Positions 29,600-38,864 of a stretch of DNA of 64,000 nt are shown one piece after another; the stretch's first letter is position 1; every line of letters starts with the position of its first letter. The DNA comes from Chroococcus sp. CMT-3BRIN-NPC107 (lineage in GTDB: Bacteria; Cyanobacteriota; Cyanobacteriia; Cyanobacteriales; Chroococcidiopsidaceae): NCBI GenBank assembly GCA_019359635.1, contig JAHHGY010000011.1:1-64000 (forward strand), written 5' to 3'. A program made the position numbers and the translations under genes. Under the pieces are notes generated by a model, which saw only the letters and a list, made by a program, of their open reading frames with translations, did not search any database and was not told the DNA's origin.

Positions 29600-31969
29600 C
29601 TAACCTAAATAGGCGATCGTGACACCACTACCACCATCTGCTTTTTCAGCGTCTTCGTAGCGGCTAATTCTGGGGTGCTGGTGCAAAAAGGCGCGTACTC
29701 CTTGACGCAACTTTCCCGTACCGTGTCCGTGAATAATCCACAATTGCCCGATAGCGGTAGAAATTGCATCATCTAAGATTCTTTCCGCCTCTGCTACTCT
29801 TAACCCACGTAAATCTACGGTATTTTTAGAAGTCCGAATTACTGGTGCTGGGGTAGTTTCTGGAGGTTTTTCTTCAATTTGTGCTGGTTTTTTCTTTTTG
29901 GGTACAGGCTTTTCACCGTCTAGAGATTCAATATCTTCTAGCTTTACAGTCATTTTCATGATCCCAAACCGAACCATAAGATCGCCGTCGTCACTAGGAG
30001 CGCTTAAAACTTCTGCCGTTTGTCCCAATCTAGGGATGCGAATGCGATCGCCTACTTGGGGTTTAAATTCGGCTTTTGGCTTTGGCGGTGGTGCTACATA
30101 TTTGGCAGCGATTTGATTAATGTCATTAGTTGCTTGCTGTGCGTCTGCTGATGTCACCGTACCTTGTTGCAGGCGGCGAATTACTTGGGCAATTTCTCCT
30201 TTAGCCTCAGAAATGGCATTTTGCACGGCAACGTCTTGAGAAGCACGTAATTCTCGCTCTCTTGCTTGTAAAGAGGCGGCTTTTGCCGATACTTCTTGAT
30301 AAAATCGTTCGGCTTGTTCTAATAGCTTTTGGGCTTCGGTGGCTTTAGTTTCCTGACGTTTTCTTTGTGCTTCTAAACCTGCAATTACTTGGTTTACATC
30401 GTCATTTGCACCGCCTGTATAATTTTTTGCCGCTTCAATTACTTCGGTTTTTAAGCCTAAACGTTGGGCAATAGTTAGGGCGTTAGATCGTCCTGGAATT
30501 CCCCACAGCAACCGATAAGTTGGTGAGAGGCTGATTTCGTCAAATTCTACCGAGGCATTCTCAAAGCGATCGTCTTCGTATTTTAGGGCTTTAAGTTCGC
30601 CAAAGTGGGTGGTAGCAATGCTTAGTTGCGCGTTGTTGGCTAGGTATTGTAGTAGGGCGATCGCAATTGCGCTTCCTTCTACAGGATCTGTTCCCGCGCC
30701 TACTTCATCTAAAAGCACTAATGATGACTCTGATTCGTCTATAGCGGTTAATATGCGGCTAATGCGGCGAATATGACCGGAAAATGTTGATAAACTCTGT
30801 TCTAGCGATTGTTCGTCGCCGATGTCGGTTAATATTTGCTCAAACCAAGGAATTTCTACAGGTTCGCGCGCAGGGATAAATAAGCCTACTTTTGCCATCA
30901 AAGCCGCCAAACCTAGGGTTTTGAGGGTAACAGTTTTACCGCCTGTATTGGGGCCTGTAATTGTAACCACGCGAATATTTGGTTGAATAAATAAATCGAC
31001 GGGGACAACTAAACGATCTTGTTCGTGCTGCTGCTGCCATACTAAAAGCGGATGGCGCAATTGACGCAAATTAATACTTTCGTCGCTGCGGTTGATAAAT
31101 CGGGGTGGATTAGCTTTAAGCCAGAAACTATAACGAGCGCGGGCTGTGGCAAGATCGATAATAGTTGCGATCGCTAGCAATCTTTCTAAGTCTGCACTAA
31201 CGTCGGCTACAAGTTTAGTTAAAGTGCGGCGAATTGCTTCTTCTTCGACTTGTTCTTTGCGGACTAATTGCCGTAATTGATTGCCTAAAGGGACAACGCC
31301 ACTAGGTTCTACATACAAAGTTGCGCCGCTAGTCGAGGTGTCGTGAACAATACCAGGGATGGCATCTTTTTGGGGTGCTTTAACGGGAATTACAAAGCGA
31401 TCGCCTCTACTCGTAATTATTTGCTCTTGAACGGCATTAGAATGACGCTGTAGGATGTTTTGCAGCGAGCGGTTTATTTGGGTTCTAAGCTGTTTTATTT
31501 GGGTACGTAGGTCGCCTAAAATCGGACTAGAGCGATCGGTTACTTGTCCTCGTTCGTCTATACACCGATGAATTTCTTGCTCTAATTCGGGATAAGTTCG
31601 CAACTCGGAGACTAATTGCGTTAATACGGGGATATCTGTTTGGTTGTCGATATAACGCCGCAATTGTCTAGCGCCAAATAGGGTAGTTGCGACTCCTAAT
31701 AACTCATTTCCGGCTAAAATCCCTTGTAACTGCGCTCTTGCTAAAGAGTCGCCAATATCTTGAATGCCATCAAAAGATAACCCTGTAGTTAAACTTTCTA
31801 AATCGTAAACTTCTTTAGTCTGAGCTAATAATTCTTCGCTTTGTAGTTGAGAAGCAGGAATTTGGAGATTACGCGCCGCGACAGAGCCGAGTTTAGTTGC
31901 TGCAAAGGTAGATAAATGCTGACAAAGGCGCGACCATTCTAATAATTCTAAAGTCTCAGATTGGATCAA
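29600..31969 (-). CDS. mutS2: MutS2 family protein
   Basis: 789 residues. The MutS core and clamp region precede the ATPase (Walker A TGPNTGGKT, Walker B LVLLDEVGAGTDP). A long coiled coil follows (about 510-620), then the KOW-like part, and a C-terminal Smr nuclease domain with TVDLRGLRVAEAER and WIIHGHGTGKLR. MutS2 binds branched DNA and, in some bacteria, stalled ribosomes; it suppresses recombination or rescues collided ribosomes rather than repairing mismatches. The start MIQSETLELLEW is the usual family N-terminus. It is convergent with the DUF4394 gene. Confidence 0.95.
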   Translation of the reverse strand: MIQSETLELLEWSRLCQHLSTFAATKLGSVAARNLQIPASQLQSEELLAQTKEVYDLESLTTGLSFDGIQDIGDSLARAQLQGILAGNELLGVATTLFGARQLRRYIDNQTDIPVLTQLVSELRTYPELEQEIHRCIDERGQVTDRSSPILGDLRTQIKQLRTQINRSLQNILQRHSNAVQEQIITSRGDRFVIPVKAPQKDAIPGIVHDTSTSGATLYVEPSGVVPLGNQLRQLVRKEQVEEEAIRRTLTKLVADVSADLERLLAIATIIDLATARARYSFWLKANPPRFINRSDESINLRQLRHPLLVWQQQHEQDRLVVPVDLFIQPNIRVVTITGPNTGGKTVTLKTLGLAALMAKVGLFIPAREPVEIPWFEQILTDIGDEQSLEQSLSTFSGHIRRISRILTAIDESESSLVLLDEVGAGTDPVEGSAIAIALLQYLANNAQLSIATTHFGELKALKYEDDRFENASVEFDEISLSPTYRLLWGIPGRSNALTIAQRLGLKTEVIEAAKNYTGGANDDVNQVIAGLEAQRKRQETKATEAQKLLEQAERFYQEVSAKAASLQARERELRASQDVAVQNAISEAKGEIAQVIRRLQQGTVTSADAQQATNDINQIAAKYVAPPPKPKAEFKPQVGDRIRIPRLGQTAEVLSAPSDDGDLMVRFGIMKMTVKLEDIESLDGEKPVPKKKKPAQIEEKPPETTPAPVIRTSKNTVDLRGLRVAEAERILDDAISTAIGQLWIIHGHGTGKLRQGVRAFLHQHPRISRYEDAEKADGGSGVTIAYLG

Positions 31970-32146
31970 GGCTTACCTGTAAAATCGCGTTAAGAAAGCT
32001 AATTCTATTCTAGCTGATACATCTATAGCTGCGATCGCTCGCTGCTCAGCTAAATTGTCAGGCAAAGTTTTAAAACTTCAATTTGGTATTTTATTCATCA
32101 CTACAATGAATTATTACTGGTTTAGCACTACCTCAATTTACTCGAC

Positions 32147-32734
32147 ATGAAACTTGCATTGCAACTTAATTGCTTACCCAAAGAAGCCGTTGTCAACTGG
32201 CAACAAGCAAAAGATTTTTTTACTACTACTACCAGCAAATTCCAAGCTGCAACTGAGGACTTTACAAATACATCGTCAGAAACAGTCCAAAAGGCGATAG
32301 CGCAAGCGCGCCCGGTTACGGGCTTCGCATCTTCCGTTACTAATTGGCTACAAGCGCATCCTGTAATATTTCGGATTTTTAATAGCATAATATGGGCAGT
32401 TGACCGTCCAATTCTAAGTTTGGGTATCATAATTTTGACAATAGCGGCTTCTCTTAGTATCTTTAAAGCCTTAAATCGCTTACTAGAGATGGTTGGTTTG
32501 TCACTTCTAAAAGCACCATTTAAGCTAATTGAATCTGGCTTCAAACTTGGTCAGTTGGGTATTCAGCACGTATTGACTGAAAACAATACTTCTGACAGCG
32601 ATGCACGTATAGTTGCTGCTCAAAACTCCCAGCAAAGACTAGCAGAAATTTCTCAAAGAATCCAAATGTTGCAAAAAGAACAAAACGAGCTTTTGCGAGA
32701 AGCCGCAACTATCTTAGCTTTAGATGAAAACTAA
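32147..32734 (+). CDS. Hypothetical protein with one membrane helix and coiled coil
   Basis: 195 residues. A helical N-terminal part, one strongly hydrophobic helix at about 88-108 (PILSLGIIILTIAASLSIF), an amphipathic stretch (LLKAPFKLIESGFKLGQLG), and a C-terminal coiled coil (about 158-190) rich in Gln, Glu and Leu. It looks like a cyanobacterial membrane-associated protein of unknown function. Codons 49-61 are read from a GC-rich block (32291-32331) that resembles a dispersed cyanobacterial repeat, inserted in frame. Confidence 0.65.
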   Translation: MKLALQLNCLPKEAVVNWQQAKDFFTTTTSKFQAATEDFTNTSSETVQKAIAQARPVTGFASSVTNWLQAHPVIFRIFNSIIWAVDRPILSLGIIILTIAASLSIFKALNRLLEMVGLSLLKAPFKLIESGFKLGQLGIQHVLTENNTSDSDARIVAAQNSQQRLAEISQRIQMLQKEQNELLREAATILALDEN

Positions 32735-33235
32735 TGGCTTAAGACTAACTGTTTTAAGCTGGGTTTGCGTCCGCAAAGATATTAAAATCCCTAACTTATC
32801 AAGTCCTAAAAAAACACCGCAATTTAAAATAACAACTTTTTTATTAAACCACAGCCAAAAAATTTGTTTAGCCTATCTAGGCGCAGATTAAGCCAAGTTA
32901 ATGGCATTTATAGGCTAGAATCGGGAATTGCTGTTGTAGAAGCTAAATTTTGCCTTCTAACGCCTTTTTTAGGCTTTTATGACTAAATATTTGAATAATT
33001 ACCAATTAAGGATAAAATTATTAAAGTTACTTCCTATAATTAGCTTGCTATCAAAAAACTCGACTATTAGTTCAAACGCAGCAATCTAATCTAGTAATTA
33101 CGAGCCAGTTCGTTACAAGCGCCGCAAGCGCCGCAAGCGCCGCTTGGGGAATGCCTCGTCGTAGGCTCAACAAAATAATTGCTGTTTTGCCAGCTAGTTT
33201 CGGCTAGTTTATCTACGACCTTTCCTCAACTAATT
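32735..33235. other. Gene-free region with short tandem repeat
   Basis: About 500 bases, AT-rich except for a block at 33116-33150. There GCCGCAAGC occurs about three times in tandem before a G/C-rich end. No RNA gene or terminator was recognised. Confidence 0.5.
33116..33143. repeat. 9-base tandem repeat GCCGCAAGC
   Basis: About three head-to-tail copies; the last diverges after GCCGC. It is GC-rich against an AT-rich background. Confidence 0.7.
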
Positions 33236-33640
33236 ATGAGTTTTCAAAACTTTTCTAGTAGCTCTACCAATGACATTCAACCTTTAATTTTGGCGGTCGA
33301 TGATAATGAAGACAATTTACAACTAATTAGCCAACTATTATTAATCATGAACTGCTGTTTTATTACAGCCAATAATGGCAAAGATGCTATGGTTATGGCA
33401 CAAACTCATCAACCAAAGTTAATTCTTTTAGATATGATGTTACCGGATTTGAGTGGCGTAGAAGTTGCCAGTTTTCTTAAGCAAAATCCGCGAACAAAGG
33501 AAATTTCAATAATCGCAGTTACGGCGATGGCAAGAGAAGAAGATAAACAGAGGTTTGCGCTCGCAGGTTGTGACGACTGTGTTACTAAACCTTACGCAAT
33601 TGATGAATTGGAAGCTATTATTCACCAGTACATATCTTAG
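33236..33640 (+). CDS. Single-domain response regulator (CheY-like)
   Basis: 134 residues from the ATG at 33236; the TTG upstream would add 19 residues of no domain. The whole protein is one receiver domain. It has the acidic pair in AVDDNEDN, the phosphorylated Asp66 in LLDMMLPDLSG, the Thr in AVTAMA, and Lys in VTKPYA. There is no output domain, so it acts by binding a partner or in a phosphorelay. No kinase gene is adjacent. Confidence 0.9.
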   Translation: MSFQNFSSSSTNDIQPLILAVDDNEDNLQLISQLLLIMNCCFITANNGKDAMVMAQTHQPKLILLDMMLPDLSGVEVASFLKQNPRTKEISIIAVTAMAREEDKQRFALAGCDDCVTKPYAIDELEAIIHQYIS

Positions 33641-33756
33641 CTAAAAATACCTAATTAGAGGATTTAGATGTTAGGTATTGGGTGCTATAGTCTAGGTTAA
33701 TAAATAAAACTATAAGACCAAAAACTTAAGATCCAAAGTCCTGTTTTCAACTGCTA

Positions 33757-34128
33757 CTATGGATTGCGAAATTGCGGCGATTCTGCCAAAATTGCAATGG
33801 TAGCACTTCGCCCAGTTTCTAGTTTAGCATTACTTAGTAAGTCAATTACGCTGATTCCAACTACTTCTTCAATTAATGCTTTTAGTTGTGGCTGGAGTGC
33901 TTCATCAAGCTCGGCACGTACTTTTTCTGCTAATTCTTGTTGACCATTATCAACTAAAACTTGCTCTGGTTGAGTGATAGAGTCTTCCAAAATAATCGCA
34001 ATTTTTCCGTCAAAAATTTGGCATACTACTCGACTTGGTGTATGTTCTAATTGAGAGCGGTACAAAGATTGAATTCGCTGAGAGAGCGTTCTTTCTATTT
34101 GTCCGCGCGTAGAAGAAGATGGATTCAT
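33757..34128 (-). CDS. DUF2294 domain protein
   Basis: 123-residue soluble protein. RTLSQRIQSLYRSQLEHTPS, then VVCQIFDGKIAIILEDSIT, and a C-terminal VVGISVIDLLSNAKLETGRS are the DUF2294 pattern. Family members occur as single domains in many bacteria and their role is not established. It is transcribed away from the alcohol dehydrogenase's 3' end, with about 125 AT-rich bases between. Confidence 0.75.
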   Translation of the reverse strand: MNPSSSTRGQIERTLSQRIQSLYRSQLEHTPSRVVCQIFDGKIAIILEDSITQPEQVLVDNGQQELAEKVRAELDEALQPQLKALIEEVVGISVIDLLSNAKLETGRSATIAILAESPQFRNP

Positions 34129-34252
34129 AGCTATTAAAGTTCAGCAAAATATCTATCGTTAGATAGATGATAAAATTAAAACGTATCATTTTATTAAAAA
34201 TTATAAAAATACACCCAAAGATAGATTTTCATAATAAGCAATAATACAGCAG

Positions 34253-35299
34253 CTAAGGGTAGATCAAAATTTTTAAAGTATCGGTTTGAGGAGAAGTAGC
34301 TCTTGCCACTGCTGCCGGAAGTTCTTGCAAAGAAAAGCGATCGCTAATCAGTGCATTGACATCGATGCGATGATTAAAAACAATATCTACAGCCAGACTT
34401 TGCAAGCGATAAGAAGAACTATAACTACCCATCAAATCAATCTCTCGGCGGTAGAGAATATTCGGATTAATCGGAATCTCTAATTGGTCTGGAAACTCAG
34501 CAAAAAACAGAATTTTGCCGCCGCGACGAGTACAATCAAGGGCTTGGAAAAAAGCTTTATCGCTAGGAACAGCAAGCAATGTAGTATCAACTCCCATACC
34601 GCCCGTCATGGCTAATATATTTGCTGTTAAATTAGGATCGCGAGCATCAAAAGCCGCCTCCGCGCCTACACTTAAGGCTTTTTCTAACCGAGAAGGCAGT
34701 AAATCGGTAGAAATTGCTCTGCCACCAAAATACTTAATTAACATCACAAACATCAAGCCAATGGGGCCCGCGCCAGTAACAAGGATAGTTTCACCGGGAG
34801 CAACTTGAGCTTTTTTAACCGCCTTAAGACAGCAATTAGTTGGTTCTACAAAACTTGCTTGTTCAAAACTAACGCGATCGGGAATAGAAATTAAACCGCC
34901 ATTGCGGACAATATGACCGGGAACTTTGACATACTCAGCAAAACCGCCACCACTAGCATTAAACCCCGCCGTTGTGGAGATATTTTTGTAAGTATCGCAC
35001 ATAGAAAAATTATCGTTTAGGCAGTATTGACAGCGCATACAAGGAATATGGTGCATGACAACTACTCTTTGTCCTACTGGCCAATTAGTAACGTTTTCAC
35101 CTACTTTGGCAACAACTCCCGCCATTTCATGCCCAAAAATGCGCGGAGGTTCGTATAGTGGATAAAGAATCTTTTTAATATCTGATTGACATAATCCCAC
35201 CACCTGAACTTGGACTAAAACCTCATCGCTATCTAGGGTTGGTACAGGTAATTCTTCGTAACTTAACTGATTAACCCCTCTAAATACCTGTGCTTTCAT
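34253..35299 (-). CDS. Zinc-dependent medium-chain alcohol/polyol dehydrogenase
   Basis: 348 residues of the medium-chain dehydrogenase family (sorbitol/threonine dehydrogenase branch). The catalytic zinc ligands are Cys37 (VGLCQSD) and the His57-Glu58 pair in GHEMAGVVAKVGE. The structural zinc site is CMRCQYCLNDNFSMC. The Rossmann loop GAGPIGLMFV binds NAD(P). The substrate could be a polyol, threonine or another secondary alcohol. It is divergent from the kinase gene at 35427. Confidence 0.85.
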   Translation of the reverse strand: MKAQVFRGVNQLSYEELPVPTLDSDEVLVQVQVVGLCQSDIKKILYPLYEPPRIFGHEMAGVVAKVGENVTNWPVGQRVVVMHHIPCMRCQYCLNDNFSMCDTYKNISTTAGFNASGGGFAEYVKVPGHIVRNGGLISIPDRVSFEQASFVEPTNCCLKAVKKAQVAPGETILVTGAGPIGLMFVMLIKYFGGRAISTDLLPSRLEKALSVGAEAAFDARDPNLTANILAMTGGMGVDTTLLAVPSDKAFFQALDCTRRGGKILFFAEFPDQLEIPINPNILYRREIDLMGSYSSSYRLQSLAVDIVFNHRIDVNALISDRFSLQELPAAVARATSPQTDTLKILIYP

Positions 35300-35426
35300 A
35301 ACTTTTTCCTTTTACCTAGCAACTTTAGACTTTAGCAAAAGTTACGACCGAAGATCCTTGCATCTTGACAAAAGCTACTCAAGCAATCGTTAGCAACTAA
35401 AATCCTACATACAAGTAATTTAGATA

Positions 35427-37337
35427 ATGTTAGGCAAGTTACTCAAAGGACGCTATCAAATTGTCGATACCTTTAACGGTGGAGGGTTTTGTCAAACTTA
35501 TCTAGCCAAAGACATTTCTACTGCTAATAGTCCCACTTACGTAATTAAACACCTCAAATCTGCACCAATCTATGCAAATTATCTGCCGACTTTGGGCGAA
35601 TTGCTAGAACGAGAAGCTGAGGCATTAAAAAAACTAGGCAGTTATGACCGAGTTCCGCAGCTTTTAGCTCATTTTGAAGAAGATAATCAGTTTTACTTAG
35701 TTCAAGAATTGATCTTAGGGCATCCACTCACAGAAGAACTACATCCTGGAGAACATTGGAGTGAAGCCCAAGTTATCGAACTATTACAAGAAGTATTAGG
35801 TATTTTGGAGTATATTCACAGCCAAGGATTAATTCATCGCGATATCAAGCCTAGCAATTTAATTAGAAGACAGAGCGATCGCAAGTTAGTTTTAATTGAC
35901 TTTGGCGCGGTGAAACAAGCTTGGACGCAAGTAATTACTGAAGGTGGCAAAACCTCTACTAATTATGCCTTTGGTGTTGCTGCTACTATTGCCATTGGTA
36001 CGCCAGGTTATACTCCCCCAGAACAAGAACGCGGTATACCGCGCCCCAATAGCGATATTTATGCTTTAGGAGCGATCGCAATTGGAGCAATCACCGGGCT
36101 AGATCCTACTCAAATTCTAGAAGACCGGGAAACCGGAGAATTGTTGTGGCAGCACCACGCCTGTGTAAGCGATCGTCTAGCAAAGATCGTCAATAAAATG
36201 GTGCGCTATCATTTTAAAGAGCGTTACCAGTCAGCAACAGAAGTATTGCAAGCTTTGCAGGTAGTAGAAGTTTATCCCAAACTAGCCCCAGCCCCTACTG
36301 CAACAAATAAAAAAAATTTTCCTATTATGCCCTTTGTCGGGGTTAGCCTAGCAGTAAGTTTAATTCTAGGCGGTTACTATTTATTCAAATCGCCCACCCC
36401 GCCAGCTTCTCCAACCAAACAATCCAATTTATCCACCAAACCCAGTAATGTCAACAATATTACCCTAGCCAAAACTCTCGAAAGTCATTCGCAGTCTGTT
36501 TGGACAACGGCTATTAGTGCCAACGGGCAAGTTTTGGCAAGTGGTAGTCAAGATAATACTATCAAAGTGTGGAATACCCTTACAGGAGAGCTACAGCGCA
36601 CTTTGTTGGGGCATAAAGACACCGTTAGAACTCTAGCAGTAAGTGCCGATGGACAAACTTTAGCTAGTGGTAGTGGAGATACCACAATTAAGTTGTGGGA
36701 TTTATCTAGGGGCGAGCTAATTGCTACATTTTCCGGTCATTCTAGCCCTGTGTGGTCGGTGGACTTAGCACCAGATGGCAAAACCCTAATTAGCGCTAGT
36801 GAAGACGGTAGTATCAATATTTGGAACTTACGCACGGGTGCGGCAAAAACTATCAAGTCCGCCCACGACGATCGCATTTTTGCCGTCGCTCTTAGTCCCG
36901 ACGGGCAAACTTTTGCTACCGGGAGCAAAGATAAAACTATTAAGCTTTGGCAACTGTCAACCGGGAAACTGATTCGGACTATCGGCCAACATACCAATGC
37001 TGTTAGAGCGATTTCTTATCGCCCTGATGGACAACAGCTTGCTAGCGGTAGTTGGGATAAAACAATCCAAATTTGGAATCCTCAAACTGGAGAACGATTG
37101 CAAACCCTGACTGGACATAGCGATCGCATAGTTGCGCTTGCTTATAGCAACGACGGGCAGCAGTTAGCTACTACGGGTATTGAACCAACAATTAAATTAT
37201 GGGATCTCAAAAGCGGTAAATTGCTGCATCAATTTCCCAGCCATTCCGACTGGGTTCTATCGCTGACGACGATTCCCGGCAACGATAATTTAATTAGTAG
37301 CAGTAAGGATAAAACAATTAAAATTTGGCAGCGATAG
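35427..37337 (+). CDS. Serine/threonine protein kinase with WD40 propeller
   Basis: 636 residues. The N-terminal Hanks kinase domain (about 8-270) has a modified glycine loop (NGGGFCQTYLA), Lys41 in VIKHL, catalytic HRDIKPSN (137-144), DFG (158-160) and the P+1 region GTPGYTPPEQ, so it should be active. A transmembrane helix lies near 295-317 (IMPFVGVSLAVSLILGGYY). Seven WD40 repeats then complete one propeller, each ending in IK-x-W-type strands. The propeller probably lies outside the membrane or binds partners. The architecture is typical of cyanobacterial kinases. The target is unknown. Confidence 0.93.
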   Translation: MLGKLLKGRYQIVDTFNGGGFCQTYLAKDISTANSPTYVIKHLKSAPIYANYLPTLGELLEREAEALKKLGSYDRVPQLLAHFEEDNQFYLVQELILGHPLTEELHPGEHWSEAQVIELLQEVLGILEYIHSQGLIHRDIKPSNLIRRQSDRKLVLIDFGAVKQAWTQVITEGGKTSTNYAFGVAATIAIGTPGYTPPEQERGIPRPNSDIYALGAIAIGAITGLDPTQILEDRETGELLWQHHACVSDRLAKIVNKMVRYHFKERYQSATEVLQALQVVEVYPKLAPAPTATNKKNFPIMPFVGVSLAVSLILGGYYLFKSPTPPASPTKQSNLSTKPSNVNNITLAKTLESHSQSVWTTAISANGQVLASGSQDNTIKVWNTLTGELQRTLLGHKDTVRTLAVSADGQTLASGSGDTTIKLWDLSRGELIATFSGHSSPVWSVDLAPDGKTLISASEDGSINIWNLRTGAAKTIKSAHDDRIFAVALSPDGQTFATGSKDKTIKLWQLSTGKLIRTIGQHTNAVRAISYRPDGQQLASGSWDKTIQIWNPQTGERLQTLTGHSDRIVALAYSNDGQQLATTGIEPTIKLWDLKSGKLLHQFPSHSDWVLSLTTIPGNDNLISSSKDKTIKIWQR

Positions 37338-37466
37338 ATAATTGGGCGCAGTTAAACAGGGGAAGCGCTAAATAAGGCAAACTAGATAAAGACCGCTACT
37401 AATTGCTAATCTAGCAATTGTAGTATTGGCTACCAAAATTTAGTTTAATCTCTGGTTTGACTGCTC

Positions 37467-38318
37467 ATGATTTGGCCCTTTAAGCCTCGTTTTCAAAAAC
37501 AAATTGCCCGGATAGAAATTACTGGGGCGATCGCCAGCAATACTCGCAAACAAGTATTAGAAGCCCTCAAAACTATAGAGGAGAAGCGGTTTCCGGCTTT
37601 ATTGCTCCGCATCGATAGCCCTGGGGGTACGGTAGGAGATTCTCAAGAAATTTATAGCGCTCTGAAAAAGCTGAGAGAAAAAGTCAAAATTGTTGCTAGT
37701 TTTGGCAATATCTCCGCTTCTGGCGGCGTTTATATTGGTGTGGGTGCAGACCATATTGTGGCAAACCCCGGCACAATTACGGGCAGTATTGGAGTGATTT
37801 TGCGCGGTAATAATATCGAACGCTTGCTAGAAAAAGTTGGCGTTTCCTTTAAGGTGATTAAGTCTGGCCCCTACAAAGATATTTTAGCCTTTGACCGGGA
37901 ATTAACCGATCCAGAACAGCTTATTTTACAAGAACTAATCGATACAAGTTATCTGCAATTTGTCCAAACTGTAGCAGAAGGGCGCAACTTAAGCGTTGAA
38001 AAAGTAAAAGCCTTTGCTGACGGGAGAATTTTTACCGGAGAACAAGCTGTAGAGTTGGGCGTTGTTGACCGATTAGGCACGGAAGAAGATGCTAGACGCT
38101 GGGCGGCAGAGCTAGTAGGGCTTGACCCAGAGAAAACGAAATGTTACACCTTGGAAGAGCGCAAACCATTTTTAAGCCGCTTACTAAATAATCGCACAGG
38201 TAGTAAAAGTTCTTTAGTTGGAGACTTTGGGCGGTTATCGGGGTTAGCAATGGGTAACGATTGGCTAGAGTTTGAATTATCTACCATTGGTTTGCCCCTG
38301 TGGATGTATCGACCTTGA
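37467..38318 (+). CDS. sppA: Signal peptide peptidase SppA, S49 family
   Basis: 283-residue short form of SppA, which degrades cleaved signal peptides at the membrane. It has SPGGTVGDSQE (51-61), the nucleophile Ser85 in NISASGGVYIG, and a likely catalytic lysine, Lys137, in SGPYKD. The N-terminus (MIWPFKPRFQKQIA) is not a clear membrane helix, so it may be peripheral. In Synechocystis SppA-type proteases act on phycobilisome linker proteins under light stress; whether this one does is unknown. Confidence 0.9.
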   Translation: MIWPFKPRFQKQIARIEITGAIASNTRKQVLEALKTIEEKRFPALLLRIDSPGGTVGDSQEIYSALKKLREKVKIVASFGNISASGGVYIGVGADHIVANPGTITGSIGVILRGNNIERLLEKVGVSFKVIKSGPYKDILAFDRELTDPEQLILQELIDTSYLQFVQTVAEGRNLSVEKVKAFADGRIFTGEQAVELGVVDRLGTEEDARRWAAELVGLDPEKTKCYTLEERKPFLSRLLNNRTGSKSSLVGDFGRLSGLAMGNDWLEFELSTIGLPLWMYRP

Positions 38319-38449
38319 TTAAATGGGTGATAATTTCCACCCATTTTAGTATCCATACATAGATGTAGAAAAATATTTAGCCTTCATCTACCCAAAAAAC
38401 AGCTAATATTACAACAAAAACCCTAAAGGCTAAATAGGAGGACTTGGGT

Positions 38450-38857
38450 GTGGAGTGGCAACTTCGGGCGATTCGTGGGGCAACAACTGCTACAGAAAAT
38501 ACAGTTGAGGCAATTACAACAGCAGTAACAGAGCTTTTGGATGAAACAGAAGTACGAAATCAATTAGAGCCGACGGAGATTGTCAGTGTAACTTTCTCTG
38601 TCACCCGCGACTTGGATGCTGTTTTTCCCGCCGCGATCGCTCGTCACCGTCCTTACTGGGATAATGTCCCCATGTTAGATGTTCAGCAGATGCACGTTGA
38701 AGGTAGTTTGCAACGCTGCATCCGCTTTTTAATCCTTGTCAATATTCCAACTAATCGCCATAAAGTTTGTCACACCTACTTGCGCGAAGCGCAAAGTTTA
38801 CGTCCTGATTGGAATTTGTCCCAGCCGCAAATGTTTTCTCCTTCACCGATTGGGTAG
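38450..38857 (+). CDS. aroH: Chorismate mutase, AroH type
   Basis: Converts chorismate to prephenate on the way to phenylalanine and tyrosine. The start is the GTG at 38450: an AGGAGG at 38436-38441 lies 8 bases before it, the ideal distance, whereas the TTG at 38444 is only two bases from that site. The resulting 135-residue protein starts MEWQLRAIRGATT, with the catalytic arginine in IRGATT. RHRPYW and the C-terminal HTYLREAQSLRPDW complete the trimeric AroH fold. Confidence 0.93.
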   Translation: MEWQLRAIRGATTATENTVEAITTAVTELLDETEVRNQLEPTEIVSVTFSVTRDLDAVFPAAIARHRPYWDNVPMLDVQQMHVEGSLQRCIRFLILVNIPTNRHKVCHTYLREAQSLRPDWNLSQPQMFSPSPIG

Positions 38858-38864
38858 TGTAAAG

